From Methanosarcinales archaeon (GTDB taxonomy: Archaea; Halobacteriota; Methanosarcinia; Methanosarcinales; Methanogasteraceae), in assembly GCA_030606635.1 (NCBI GenBank), contig JAUWGA010000043.1, forward strand, positions 1 through 11,381: a stretch of DNA of 11,381 nucleotides, read 5' to 3'. Shown here piece by piece: positions 1-6,784 of this stretch. A program made the position numbers and the translations under genes. The notes below the pieces were generated by a model that ran no database searches, was not told the DNA's origin, and was given only the letters and a program-made list of their open reading frames with translations. Position 1 is the stretch's first letter, and every line of letters begins with the position of its first letter.

Positions 1-26
1 ATATTTCTTAATTCGATATCCGGCAT
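1..26 (-). CDS. ABC transporter ATP-binding protein, first codons only (partial)
   Basis: Only the first eight codons are inside the window (MPDIELRN), and the gene continues past the left edge. A strong ribosome site, TAGGAGGT, lies a few bases upstream and shares its TAG with the stop codon of the permease gene, so the two are translated as one operon. The start resembles many SsuB/TauB-type ATPases, and an ATPase gene is what normally completes a binding-protein plus permease pair. The identity is inferred from position; too little sequence is visible to show a Walker motif. Confidence 0.55.
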
Positions 27-37
27 AATCTTACCTC

Positions 38-790
38 CTATCTCCATTTCTCGGTCAGTCTCGTCTCAGCATACTGGAATATCCGCTCAAAGGTAAGGCA
101 CATCACTGAGAGCACAATCAAGCAGGCGATGATCGTGTCCACCCGCAGCAGACTCTCTGACCGTATCAATAAAGCGCCAATCCCTGTTGAGATCATCGTA
201 ACCATCTCCACAGCTATCACAACCCGCCATGCCATACCCGCCCCGAGCCTGAGCCCTGTGAAGATATCTGGCAATGCGAGCGGCAGAATAATTGTTACCG
301 GGATTGACAGGTCAGATGCTCCAAGGGTTCTTGCCGCGTTGACGACATCAGGATCCACGCCTTTGATGCCTGTTATCGTGCTGTACAGCACCGGAAAGAA
401 TGAGCAGAGGAATATCAGCATGATAGGGAGAATCTCACCTATTCCGATCCAGATCATCAGGAGCGGCGCCCATCCGATCGCGGGTATCGGGTAGAGCAAG
501 CTTGCGATCGGTTGAAACGACTGGTTGATAACCTCCCTGCAACCCATCACAGTCCCCATCATAATGCCAGCAACCGATCCCAGCAGAAGCCCTGCCAGCA
601 CCCGGAAGAGACTGCTTGCAAGACTATCCAGCAGGACTCCGCTCACAAGAAGACCGTAGAGCGTCATTATCACAGTAGAGAACGGCGGGAAGAGGTCTCC
701 GGGAACTACCTGCATCCGGGCAGCACACTCCCAGACCAGAGTGAACACGATGATCGGAACACATCCAACCACCATACCCCGAACGCTCAT
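38..790 (-). CDS. ABC transporter permease, SsuC/TauC/NrtB (NitT/TauT) type
   Basis: A 250-residue integral membrane protein with about six hydrophobic segments, the usual size for permeases of the nitrate/sulfonate/taurine importer family. The cytoplasmic EAA loop that contacts the ATPase is visible around residues 150-180 (AARTLGASDL followed by ILPLALPDIFTGLRLG). Its ATG overlaps the stop of the upstream binding-protein gene by four bases (ATGA), which implies translational coupling, and its own stop overlaps the ribosome site of the next gene. It should form the channel of an importer whose substrate cannot be read from the permease. Linkage to a promoter shared with nifH and amtB suggests a nitrogen compound. 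Family assignment is firm; substrate is inference. Confidence 0.9.
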   Translation of the reverse strand: MSVRGMVVGCVPIIVFTLVWECAARMQVVPGDLFPPFSTVIMTLYGLLVSGVLLDSLASSLFRVLAGLLLGSVAGIMMGTVMGCREVINQSFQPIASLLYPIPAIGWAPLLMIWIGIGEILPIMLIFLCSFFPVLYSTITGIKGVDPDVVNAARTLGASDLSIPVTIILPLALPDIFTGLRLGAGMAWRVVIAVEMVTMISTGIGALLIRSESLLRVDTIIACLIVLSVMCLTFERIFQYAETRLTEKWR

Positions 791-1737
791 ACGCTTGCAC
801 CCTCCAGAAACCCCATGTCAAGCATATCCTCAGCTCTCACGTCTTCCCCGACATAACCAAGCTCAACCATGAAGTCGATCACATCCTGAACAGAACCTGA
901 ATCGATCACAGTCGTGTAATTGAGCCGCTCCATCGACCTTCTGATAACCATGGGATCAGTATCCAGATCTCTTGCAAGGATCAGGGCGGAATCATCCGGA
1001 TTCTCATTAATCCAGGTAGTTGCCCGCCCGGTCACCATAACCAGTCTTCTCACGGTTTCGGGATCATTCTCGATCAAATCCCTTCTGACGATCAGGACGC
1101 TGCCCTGCATCTCATGCCACAATTCAGAGCTTGTTACGAGCATCTGAAAACCTCTGGCTTCGGCAACGGTTGCATGGTGCTCCGGCAGGAACGCAGCATC
1201 GATCTTACCAGTCTCAAGAGCAATCACCTGCGTAAGCGGACTCATGCGCTGGATCCGAACGTCCTTGAGGTCGTATTCCTTGATCATGCGGTTAAGAAGG
1301 AGATCCACCATACTCCCCTCTCGTACACAACCGATGGTTGCACCATTCAGATCCGAGATGCCTGTGACATTCGGGCTTGCAACAAGACCATAACCATCTT
1401 TGTGGGTTCCAGAAACGATTTTGATCGGAACGCCCCGGTCATAAGCCAGTATCGCGGGGGCAAGACAGATGTATGCGACATCGACATCGCCCCTTGCAAG
1501 CGCACTGGTAAGCTGCATCCCTGTCGCATAGCTCTCATACGTGGTGAGGCTGATTCCCTCTGCCTCGTACCAGCCGTTCTCCATCGCAACGTGTGCGGAT
1601 GCGGCATGGTCGTTAAACTCCACAGCCATCCCGATGTTCTGGGCATCATCTTTCCGGGTGCATCCTGTGGTGAGGAGGGTCAGGATGAGGAGGCATATAC
1701 CGATGATGATTACCAGTGAGCGTGTTCGATCTTTCAT
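787..1737 (-). CDS. ABC transporter substrate-binding lipoprotein, NMT1/SsuA-like
   Basis: A 316-residue extracytoplasmic binding protein. It begins with a lipoprotein signal: basic MKDRTR, a hydrophobic stretch, then the lipobox-like LLTTGC with Cys26 as the probable anchor. The body has features of the NMT1/THI5-SsuA family of periplasmic-binding folds, including a segment DVDVAYICLAPAILAYDRG near residue 85 and IDAAFLPEHHA near 180. ATG at 1737 is preceded by AGGTG at proper spacing. It is the first gene of an operon with the permease (four-base overlap) and, apparently, an ATPase. The promoter just upstream is one of three near-identical copies, the others serving nifH and amtB, so the transporter is probably induced under nitrogen limitation. 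Relatives bind sulfonates, nitrate, pyrimidine precursors and other ligands; I cannot choose among these. Confidence 0.88.
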   Translation of the reverse strand: MKDRTRSLVIIIGICLLILTLLTTGCTRKDDAQNIGMAVEFNDHAASAHVAMENGWYEAEGISLTTYESYATGMQLTSALARGDVDVAYICLAPAILAYDRGVPIKIVSGTHKDGYGLVASPNVTGISDLNGATIGCVREGSMVDLLLNRMIKEYDLKDVRIQRMSPLTQVIALETGKIDAAFLPEHHATVAEARGFQMLVTSSELWHEMQGSVLIVRRDLIENDPETVRRLVMVTGRATTWINENPDDSALILARDLDTDPMVIRRSMERLNYTTVIDSGSVQDVIDFMVELGYVGEDVRAEDMLDMGFLEGASV

Positions 1738-1784
1738 TGATACACCTGTTCTGTGACTGTTCTTCCGTCCCGTCTGTTAGAGAT

Positions 1785-1825
1785 CGGTAAGTTACTGTCG
1801 ATGCTATACTATATAAAGTTTATGG
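1785..1825 (-). promoter_or_regulatory. Promoter/operator of the ABC importer operon, copy A of a 41-base repeated element
   Basis: Read on the minus strand, the element has TAAACTTTATATA (an archaeal BRE/TATA region), a short spacer, then CATCGACAGTAAC, and ends CTTACCG. The same arrangement and spacing recurs upstream of nifH and amtB. In all three, the start of the second block on the plus strand (GTTACTG) lies 19 bases from the start of TATATAAAG. The predicted transcription start (about 26 bases from the TATA centre) falls near 1788, inside CGGTAAGTTACTG (1785-1797). This 13-mer is nearly palindromic in this copy. That fits a repressor site covering the start point. The binding protein (NrpR would be the usual archaeal candidate) is inferred. 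Confidence 0.75.
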
Positions 1826-1902
1826 TATGGGAATCTGGCATCTGGTTTGTGATAATCAGTTAAAATTGTGATTCTGCAAGGTTCACTCATATTGTGGAGT
1901 GT

Positions 1903-1918
1903 ATAAACTTTATTTAGT
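1903..1918 (+). promoter_or_regulatory. Possible divergent plus-strand promoter (TATA region only)
   Basis: The plus strand reads ATAAACTTTATTTAGT here, matching the BRE/TATA half of the minus-strand element at 1785-1825 (ATAAACTTTATATAGT) at 15 of 16 positions. The two form an 11-base perfect inverted repeat (ATAAAGTTTAT at 1813-1823, ATAAACTTTAT at 1903-1913). The downstream ACAGTAAC block is not clearly present. No plus-strand gene follows, so any target gene has been lost or is a short RNA. Confidence 0.3.
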
Positions 1919-2002
1919 TGGATTAATAAAAATTACGGAAACTGATGCACACGATAGAACGCCACATAGTCCGCCGGTCCGTGAAACCCCGGTTGCAGAT
2001 AC

Positions 2003-2369
2003 TCATCCGGTGTGTCGATAACCAAAATCAAGAGGCATTTCTGTTTCTTGCAAGAAATCGAACCCCTAATATCGCACAAACGCCTTCGTAATCGATGTCA
2101 TCTGTCCCAAACGCCTTATCAGAAACGCCAACAGTCATCAGGATCTCAACCCCGCTCCACAGTTCCCTGATCTGCACATCAGCATAATTTCATTCCAATA
2201 TAGTATCAGACGCGCAAATCGCCTTGAAGTTGCCGTATAAGTCAGAATTAACTTTACCTGCCAACCGTTCGCTAATCACAGTTTCATCAGCACCGGTATC
2301 TATAATTGCAACAGCTGTGGCTTTCCGATCACCATATTCGACCTCAACCGATCGGTAAATCCATCCCAT
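2003..2369 (-). pseudogene. Retropepsin-like aspartyl protease, broken by a nonsense codon and a frameshift
   Basis: The reading frame from ATG at 2369 carries the aspartyl-protease signature AIIDTGADETVIS, with DTG as the catalytic triad, followed by ICASDTILE. A TGA then interrupts it (2190-2192), yet the same frame continues for about fifty codons (NYADVQIRELWSGVEIL and onward to CAILGV), which includes the ILG element expected in this fold. The frame is lost again just after ILGV. Skipping one C there gives DFLQETEMPLDF and a stop at 2003-2005. Family members usually have G where the TGA is, so GGA to TGA is a likely change. About 120 residues would be a normal single-domain length. Its start overlaps the 3' end of the small gene upstream. 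The two lesions make it a probable pseudogene, unless the assembly is faulty. Confidence 0.7.
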
Positions 2370-2571
2370 GTTTGACACCACTCATTATCCCTACGATTAT
2401 ATTTCTTCTTTTGTAGTTATACAGGTCGCCCCGAACACCAACAAAATCCCCATCTGTAAATATGTCGAGTTGGTCTCTATATAGTTCATATAGTCGGGAT
2501 ATTACACCCCCTCTTCGCTCTTTGTCCACTTCGTATTTGATCTCCTTGATCTCAATCGTTCTCATCACCAT
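2344..2571 (-). CDS. Small conserved-looking hypothetical protein
   Basis: I do not recognise this protein as a named family. Starting at ATG 2571 (or two codons on, 2565) it is about 75 residues, mixed in charge, and begins MVMRTIEIKEIKYEVDKE. It continues with a helical-looking LYELYRDQLDIF and a basic YNYKRRNIIVG before ending DLPIG. There is no good Shine-Dalgarno site before either ATG, and an upstream TTG at 2613 seems less likely. It runs into the retropepsin-like gene, whose start lies inside its last codons, so the pair was probably co-translated. Because the partner is broken, this gene may also be decaying. Function unknown. Confidence 0.4.
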   Translation of the reverse strand: MVMRTIEIKEIKYEVDKERRGGVISRLYELYRDQLDIFTDGDFVGVRGDLYNYKRRNIIVGIMSGVKHGMDLPIG

Positions 2572-2605
2572 GGTGGTTTCTTTTCTGTCTGTTGTATAGG
2601 AGTCG

Positions 2606-3310
2606 CTATCCAACTGTTCTCGACTTTGCGTATAGTTCCCAGGAAGCCATTCTACCTGAAGGATTTATTTCACTTTGCCCTTCAAAATGATTTAATTTAA
2701 TTATCTCATACTTATTAAAAAACTCCTTCATTTCTAATTCAGAAAAAAAGTGATGTGGCATATATCCATCGATATCATCAGTATTAATTTTAGTATTTGG
2801 TTCTATTTCTTCACCCGTTTGAAATTTTGGGTGTTTTGTTGATATTACCACTAAAAATAAATATCCTCCTTTCTTCAATACACGATGCATTTCAGAGATT
2901 GATTTTTTTATATCCGCAATTTTGCCATGTTGTATCACTTGGTAACATATAATTCCATCAAAATACCCATCATTATATAGAAGTTTAGTCATATCACATA
3001 ATCTAAATTCATTATCAACCAAAATTTCTTTAATAATCTTTAAAGCATCTTCAGAATTATCACAACCATGTACTTCAAAATTTTCTTTCACCAAAAGTGT
3101 TGTATGCCTTCCAGTGCCACAGCCTAAATCAAGAATTTTTTCAATCCTTTTTTCCTTAAAAAATTTGATAGCTTCCAATACTTTTTTTGAAGGTTCTTTT
3201 TGTACTATTCCCTTTTCTTTATACAATGTATTCCAATACTTCATAGTATAATTAGAATAAACTTTATTCTTTATAAATCCTTCTATATGCGACCCCATAG
3301 ATTCCTTCAT
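2606..3310 (-). CDS. Class I SAM-dependent methyltransferase, AT-rich
   Basis: A 234-residue protein with the SAM-binding motif I ILDLGCGTGRHT near residues 58-69, an acidic residue at the end of strand two (VHGCDNSEDAL), the motif-IV-like FDGIICYQVIQH, and the post-motif element HRVLKKGGYLFLVV. These place it in the Methyltransf_11/25-like group. The methyl acceptor (small molecule, lipid or protein) cannot be read. Start choice is open between ATG 3310, which overlaps the preceding reading frame by ATGA, and ATG 3298, which has AAGGA just upstream. The gene is strikingly richer in A and T than the nif, amt and ABC genes around it and uses many AAA/ATA/TTT codons. With transposon debris immediately upstream, this points to acquisition by transfer. 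Confidence 0.85.
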   Translation of the reverse strand: MKESMGSHIEGFIKNKVYSNYTMKYWNTLYKEKGIVQKEPSKKVLEAIKFFKEKRIEKILDLGCGTGRHTTLLVKENFEVHGCDNSEDALKIIKEILVDNEFRLCDMTKLLYNDGYFDGIICYQVIQHGKIADIKKSISEMHRVLKKGGYLFLVVISTKHPKFQTGEEIEPNTKINTDDIDGYMPHHFFSELEMKEFFNKYEIIKLNHFEGQSEINPSGRMASWELYAKSRTVG

Positions 3311-3576
3311 TTGATTGCACCCCGTGCTTTATGAAATGAAAACCCAAAGTCACTAAACCCCGGACTTAAGTCCAATGCCGGAACATAGCGTTTTCGTATT
3401 CGGCTTCTCCTGATTTTGTATGCATCTCTCATGCCATCCAGCGCAAGTGCGACAACACCTGCCAGAATCTTCCAGCGATACTTTGGCGAGAAGACCATAC
3501 AGTCCGTCGGAAGTGAAACCGTAGGTCGATCGTGGCGGAGTCCCTTGCACCCCATACACACCAATAGAGAACACAT
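3307..3576 (-). pseudogene. IS200/IS605-family TnpA (Y1 transposase) remnant
   Basis: The first half of this 89-codon frame contains TVSLPTDCMVFSPKYRWKIL, which resembles the N-terminal strand of IS200/IS605 TnpA proteins (usually ending in CPKYR-K-L). The rest of the roughly 130-residue transposase is missing, including the HUH metal-binding histidines and the catalytic tyrosine. After about residue 50 the frame runs into unrelated sequence (YKIRRSRIRKRY and on). This may be terminal DNA of the element, because it covers the palindrome at 3362-3373. An internal deletion of an IS200/IS605 element explains this best. The frame ends at the ATGA that begins the methyltransferase, probably by chance. 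The family call rests on one motif and memory of relatives. Confidence 0.6.
3362..3373. repeat. Perfect 12-base palindrome in the IS remnant
   Basis: GGACTTAAGTCC is a perfect palindrome, flanked by CCGG on one side (3360-3363, overlapping) and by CCGG at 3378-3381. IS200/IS605 elements carry imperfect hairpins near their ends that TnpA recognises as single strands. Its location just past the tnpA remnant fits such an end, but I cannot define the cleavage site. Confidence 0.45.
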
Positions 3577-3615
3577 CCTACAAAAGCCTTACGAGACTAC
3601 CCTGGCAGATATCTT

Positions 3616-3626
3616 ATATAAATACG
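3616..3626 (-). promoter_or_regulatory. Possible TATA box for the IS/methyltransferase region
   Basis: On the minus strand this reads ATTTATATAAG, a good archaeal TATA box. Transcription from it would begin near 3595, ahead of the tnpA remnant and, further on, the methyltransferase. No nearby sequence resembles the nitrogen-regulon element. Confidence 0.35.
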
Positions 3627-3642
3627 AACCCTTCACCACAAA

Positions 3643-3679
3643 GCACCGTCGGGATGAGCACCTCCATCCCGAACAGTGC
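3643..3679 (-). terminator. Stem-loop after nifK, probable transcript end or 3' stabiliser
   Basis: An eight-base perfect inverted repeat, TCGGGATG (3649-3656) and CATCCCGA (3665-3672), encloses an eight-base loop. It is extended by GCAC/GTGC (3643-3646 and 3676-3679) across a small internal loop. It begins nine bases past the nifK stop codon. No long T run follows in the nifK direction, so a simple intrinsic terminator is not certain. The position marks the end of the nif transcript and argues that nothing further was co-transcribed from here. Confidence 0.55.
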
Positions 3680-3687
3680 TATTGCGC

Positions 3688-5031
3688 TCACGCCGAATCC
3701 GCATGATCCAGAATCGCGTTCGTGATCCGATCCACCAGATTGATCCCGCCACCATACCCGATGATCGCTCTTCTCTGATAACCAACCCGATCATAGACTG
3801 GAAACCCGATCCTCGCGAAAGCGGTCTTCTCGTCGTCTCCGATATATGTCGCTTGCGAGTTCCCCATCACCAGATCGACGCCAACCGCCTTCACTGCCTC
3901 ATGCAGCTCATAGAGGTCGCATCCCGAGATAATCTTGATCTCATGCCCGGTCTGGCTTGCAACCGCCTGCACATCCGCAACAAACTCCTTGCTCTCGGTT
4001 CCGGTCGCAATGATCGCAGGCGTCATCCCGAGTTCATGCAGAAATCGTGCCATACCTGATGCGACATCAGGGTCTGCATGGATCGCGACCTTCTTCTGTG
4101 CGATCTTGAACTGCACATCGATCATTGCATCGATGAGTCGCCCTCTCTCCTTTCGCAGTTCATCCGAAATCGGTCTTCCCATGAGGTGGCTCACATTTTC
4201 GAGGAACGCGTCGGTGTTGGCAACGCCAATCGGGCATGAACCCGAGATCATCGGTACCTTGTGTTTGCTTGCAAGGTACTTTGCAGCCGCTCCGCCTGCA
4301 TGTTTGCAGAGGGCGATCGATCCAATCGAGTTTGCTGTGTCAGCAACCTCGGCAAGCGTTGTCCCGCCGTTTGGAAACCGTGGTCTCGGCAGTATCAGCG
4401 GAGCATCAAGCGTCTCTGAGATGTCGGTTAAGATGATCGCTTTTACTCGCATCGCAGCAAGCATGCTCTTGAGTTCCCTGATATCTCCCGGGTTCAAGAG
4501 TCCAACAACGATGTTGATCTTGCTGTTGGGTCCGGTCTGCTCTGCAAGATGTGTCACCAGTGCTTTCACTGCGTTGTCGTATCCTGTGACATGGGAACCG
4601 ATGTAGCTTGGCGTGTGCATAGGGACCAGCGTTGTGGGCAGGTCGATCTTTCGGAGGATTCCATTGATGTCATCCCCGATCGTCTCTGAGAGGCAGGTTG
4701 TGAGAACTGCGATCAGTTCAGGCTGTCTCCTTGCCACAAGCGCGTGTACGCCCTTTATGAGATTGTCCGCTCCGCCAAAGACCGCAGCGTCCTCGCCAAG
4801 TGAACTTAATGCGATCTCGACCGGCTCCTGGAAGTGCCGGTTGAACATCCGCATCGGATAGGCTGCACAGCCCTGTGATCCGTGCACCAGCGAGATTGCG
4901 CCGTGCACGCCAAGCACCGCCTGCATCGCACCGATCGGCTGGCATATCGTGCCTGGATTGATCGTGACCGATCTCTTTACCTCTTTTTTTGCCTTTGTCT
5001 TAGTCTCTGTTTTCGCTGTTGCCTGAGTCAT
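3688..5031 (-). CDS. nifK: Nitrogenase molybdenum-iron protein beta subunit
   Basis: NifK pairs with NifD in the alpha2-beta2 MoFe protein and supplies half the ligands of the P-cluster, which relays electrons from NifH to the cofactor. The three expected cysteines are present: Cys30 (GTICQPIG), Cys55 (HGSQGCAAYP) and Cys113 (LTTCLSETIGDD). FNRHFQEPV and HTPSYIGSHVTGYDNA are further NifK hallmarks. I place the start at ATG 5031, not the upstream in-frame ATG at 5055. It overlaps the nifD stop as ATGA and has GAGG seven bases ahead, giving 447 residues. The protein lacks the long N-terminal arm of the Azotobacter protein, as methanogen NifKs do, and instead opens with a lysine-rich stretch (KTKAKKEVKR). 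It is the last nif gene visible; nifE and nifN do not follow. Confidence 0.96.
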   Translation of the reverse strand: MTQATAKTETKTKAKKEVKRSVTINPGTICQPIGAMQAVLGVHGAISLVHGSQGCAAYPMRMFNRHFQEPVEIALSSLGEDAAVFGGADNLIKGVHALVARRQPELIAVLTTCLSETIGDDINGILRKIDLPTTLVPMHTPSYIGSHVTGYDNAVKALVTHLAEQTGPNSKINIVVGLLNPGDIRELKSMLAAMRVKAIILTDISETLDAPLILPRPRFPNGGTTLAEVADTANSIGSIALCKHAGGAAAKYLASKHKVPMISGSCPIGVANTDAFLENVSHLMGRPISDELRKERGRLIDAMIDVQFKIAQKKVAIHADPDVASGMARFLHELGMTPAIIATGTESKEFVADVQAVASQTGHEIKIISGCDLYELHEAVKAVGVDLVMGNSQATYIGDDEKTAFARIGFPVYDRVGYQRRAIIGYGGGINLVDRITNAILDHADSA

Positions 5032-6398
5032 GCTCTTCCCTCGATTAATTTCCATGCCGGATGGTTGATCGTCGTGTGTATGTCCTTTGCGAACTTCAGA
5101 AAGCCGCTGTATACCGCATACGGTCCTCTCTCGTACGAGTGACCATTGACGAACGGCACCCCGAGTTTGTATGCAAGGAACTTCTCCTTGAGTCCCGAGA
5201 TGAATAGGTCGGGCTTGTATCCGACGAGGATCTCCCGAAGTTCAACAGAGTTTGGGTTGTCGATCACAAGGGCTCCATCGCCGATCCGTTCGATGATCTT
5301 CTCATAGTCATCGGTGTGCCCGAACGTCGTTGCAGCGCCTACTACCTCCATTCCGAGTTCCTCCATCAGCTTGATCCAGTGCCACGCACGCGGCGCACCC
5401 TGATAGATGAAGACTCGTTTTCCACGGAGTTGTTCTTTGTAATACTCTATTTCAGGTAGTATCTTTGCAACCTCACTCTGTATAACCTCCTCCGCCTTAC
5501 CTCCAAGACCAAAGAATGCTGCTACATCACGAATCGCCTTTGAGGTCTGTGTGATTCCGAATAGGGAGACTGGCATGTACGGAACTCCGTATTTCTCCTC
5601 CATCAACTCGCAGATATACGGGGTTGACCTCTGACAGTGCATGACATTCAACTTCGCCCTGTGCGCCATCGCAAGATCGTCGATCGATGCGTTCCCTGTG
5701 AACGTGCAGAGAATCCGAAGTCCCATCGCCTCAAAGAGCGGTTCGATGATCCAGAGGTCGCCCTGGATGTTGTAGTCTCCGATGATGTTGATATCATACT
5801 GGGTGACCTCGTCAGGCTCCTTTGTGCCTACGATCTTCTCAAAGATCACGTCGTTTGCGATGTGGTGCCCGAGTGACTGGCTGACGCCCCTGAAACCCTC
5901 GCAGCTAAACGGGATCACTGGAACTCCGATCTCTTCTGCTGCGGTCTTGCAGACCGTGTTTATGTCATCCCCGATGAGCCCGATCACGCATGTCGCATAG
6001 ACAAACACGCCATTCACATCGGGAAACCGTTCATACGCTTCGAGAATTGCGTCGTGCAGTTTCTTCTCGCCGCCGAAGATGACGTTTGACTCCTGCATCG
6101 AGGTTGAGAAGCAGTACTTCCTGTGAAACTCGGTGTTGTCAGATAGGTTCTGCCTTCGACCTCCGCCCCATGTGTAGAAGGCGCAGCCGATCGGTCCATG
6201 GATGAGGTGTATCACATCCTTGACCGGTCCTCCGACCACACCCATGCATCCTGCATAAGTGCAGCCGCGTTCGGTCAAGTCTCCTGGCGTCGTCTGGACA
6301 TTGCATCTCGGAACGATCGTCTCGCCCGACTTTTTGATGTATGTGTGCTTCTCTCGTTCAGGTATTGGTATGTCGCATTCAAGTAGTGTCAGTGGCAT
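5028..6398 (-). CDS. nifD: Nitrogenase molybdenum-iron protein alpha subunit
   Basis: The alpha subunit holds the active-site cofactor that reduces N2 to ammonia. P-cluster cysteines align at Cys46 (ERGCTYAG), Cys72 (HGPIGCAFYTW) and Cys137 (YATCVIGLIGDD). The two cofactor ligands are Cys255 (LNVMHCQRSTPYI) and His420 (VNGHSYERGPY). Gln174 and His178 in GFRGVSQSLGHH match the catalytic Gln191/His195 of Azotobacter. GLKEKF supplies the homocitrate-side lysine. The length of 456 residues suits methanogen NifD. A GGAGGAG site precedes ATG 6398. The N-terminus (LLECDIPIPEREKH) resembles VnfD/AnfD, as methanogen NifDs do, but no delta-subunit gene lies between nifD and nifK, so a molybdenum enzyme is the better call. 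Confidence 0.96.
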   Translation of the reverse strand: MPLTLLECDIPIPEREKHTYIKKSGETIVPRCNVQTTPGDLTERGCTYAGCMGVVGGPVKDVIHLIHGPIGCAFYTWGGGRRQNLSDNTEFHRKYCFSTSMQESNVIFGGEKKLHDAILEAYERFPDVNGVFVYATCVIGLIGDDINTVCKTAAEEIGVPVIPFSCEGFRGVSQSLGHHIANDVIFEKIVGTKEPDEVTQYDINIIGDYNIQGDLWIIEPLFEAMGLRILCTFTGNASIDDLAMAHRAKLNVMHCQRSTPYICELMEEKYGVPYMPVSLFGITQTSKAIRDVAAFFGLGGKAEEVIQSEVAKILPEIEYYKEQLRGKRVFIYQGAPRAWHWIKLMEELGMEVVGAATTFGHTDDYEKIIERIGDGALVIDNPNSVELREILVGYKPDLFISGLKEKFLAYKLGVPFVNGHSYERGPYAVYSGFLKFAKDIHTTINHPAWKLIEGRA

Positions 6399-6425
6399 GA
6401 TCTCCTCCTATCCCGGTTGCTGATG

Positions 6426-6782
6426 CTATAACGCATCATCGCCCCGTTCTCCTGTGCGGATGCGGACCGCGTCAGTAATCGGGCAGACAAAGAGCCTCCC
6501 GTCGCCGACCATCCCGGTCCGGTTTACCTGCGTGATCAGCTCAACCACCCTGGGGACTGATTCGTCGTCCACAACAATGTTAAGCATCCTCTTCGGGATA
6601 AACCGGATCGCTGCTTTCTTGTCATCAGGTTCGACGTTTCCCATCGGGTGTATGTAGAGCCCCTTCTGTTTGCCGCGACCATACACGAGGGTGGCGGTGA
6701 GGCAGGTGTATCCAGCCTCCGCCAAAACGTCCTTCGTCGCTTGGATCTTATTCATCCTGATTATGGCGATCACTTCTTTCAT
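6426..6782 (-). CDS. nifI2: Nitrogenase-switch PII protein NifI2
   Basis: PII-family regulator that, with NifI1, binds NifDK and shuts off nitrogenase when ammonium is present; 2-oxoglutarate relieves this in Methanococcus maripaludis. The PII fold is visible from MKEVIAIIRMNK through YGRGKQKGLYIHP to the C-terminal VRIRTGERG. The T-loop is longer than in GlnK and has no uridylylatable tyrosine at the usual place (PMGNVEPDDKKAA), typical of NifI2. ATG 6782 lies two bases past the nifI1 stop, with GAGAGG about a dozen bases ahead. The longer frame up to 6818 would begin inside nifI1 and adds no conserved residues. The product is 118 residues. Confidence 0.93.
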   Translation of the reverse strand: MKEVIAIIRMNKIQATKDVLAEAGYTCLTATLVYGRGKQKGLYIHPMGNVEPDDKKAAIRFIPKRMLNIVVDDESVPRVVELITQVNRTGMVGDGRLFVCPITDAVRIRTGERGDDAL

Positions 6783-6784
6783 CT

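Noticed and set aside
38..1737. Molybdate importer serving the nitrogenase
   Set aside because: The binding protein and permease look like the NitT/TauT type, not ModA/ModB.
1933..2070. Minus-strand stretch reading VIDTPDEYLQPGFHGPADY after the retropepsin pseudogene
   Set aside because: It looks protein-like but has no start, no ribosome site and no family I recognise, and it overlaps the pseudogene in another frame.
3935..4606. Long plus-strand open frame opposite nifK
   Set aside because: It mirrors the codon bias of the strongly conserved nifK and has no family features.
5032..5055. Longer nifK beginning at the upstream in-frame ATG (5055)
   Set aside because: It would start inside nifD without a ribosome site. 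ATG 5031 has GAGG and the ATGA overlap.
5028..6398. Vanadium or iron-only nitrogenase alpha subunit, suggested by the LLECD...PERxKH opening
   Set aside because: No delta-subunit gene lies between the alpha and beta genes, and methanogen NifD proteins share this opening.
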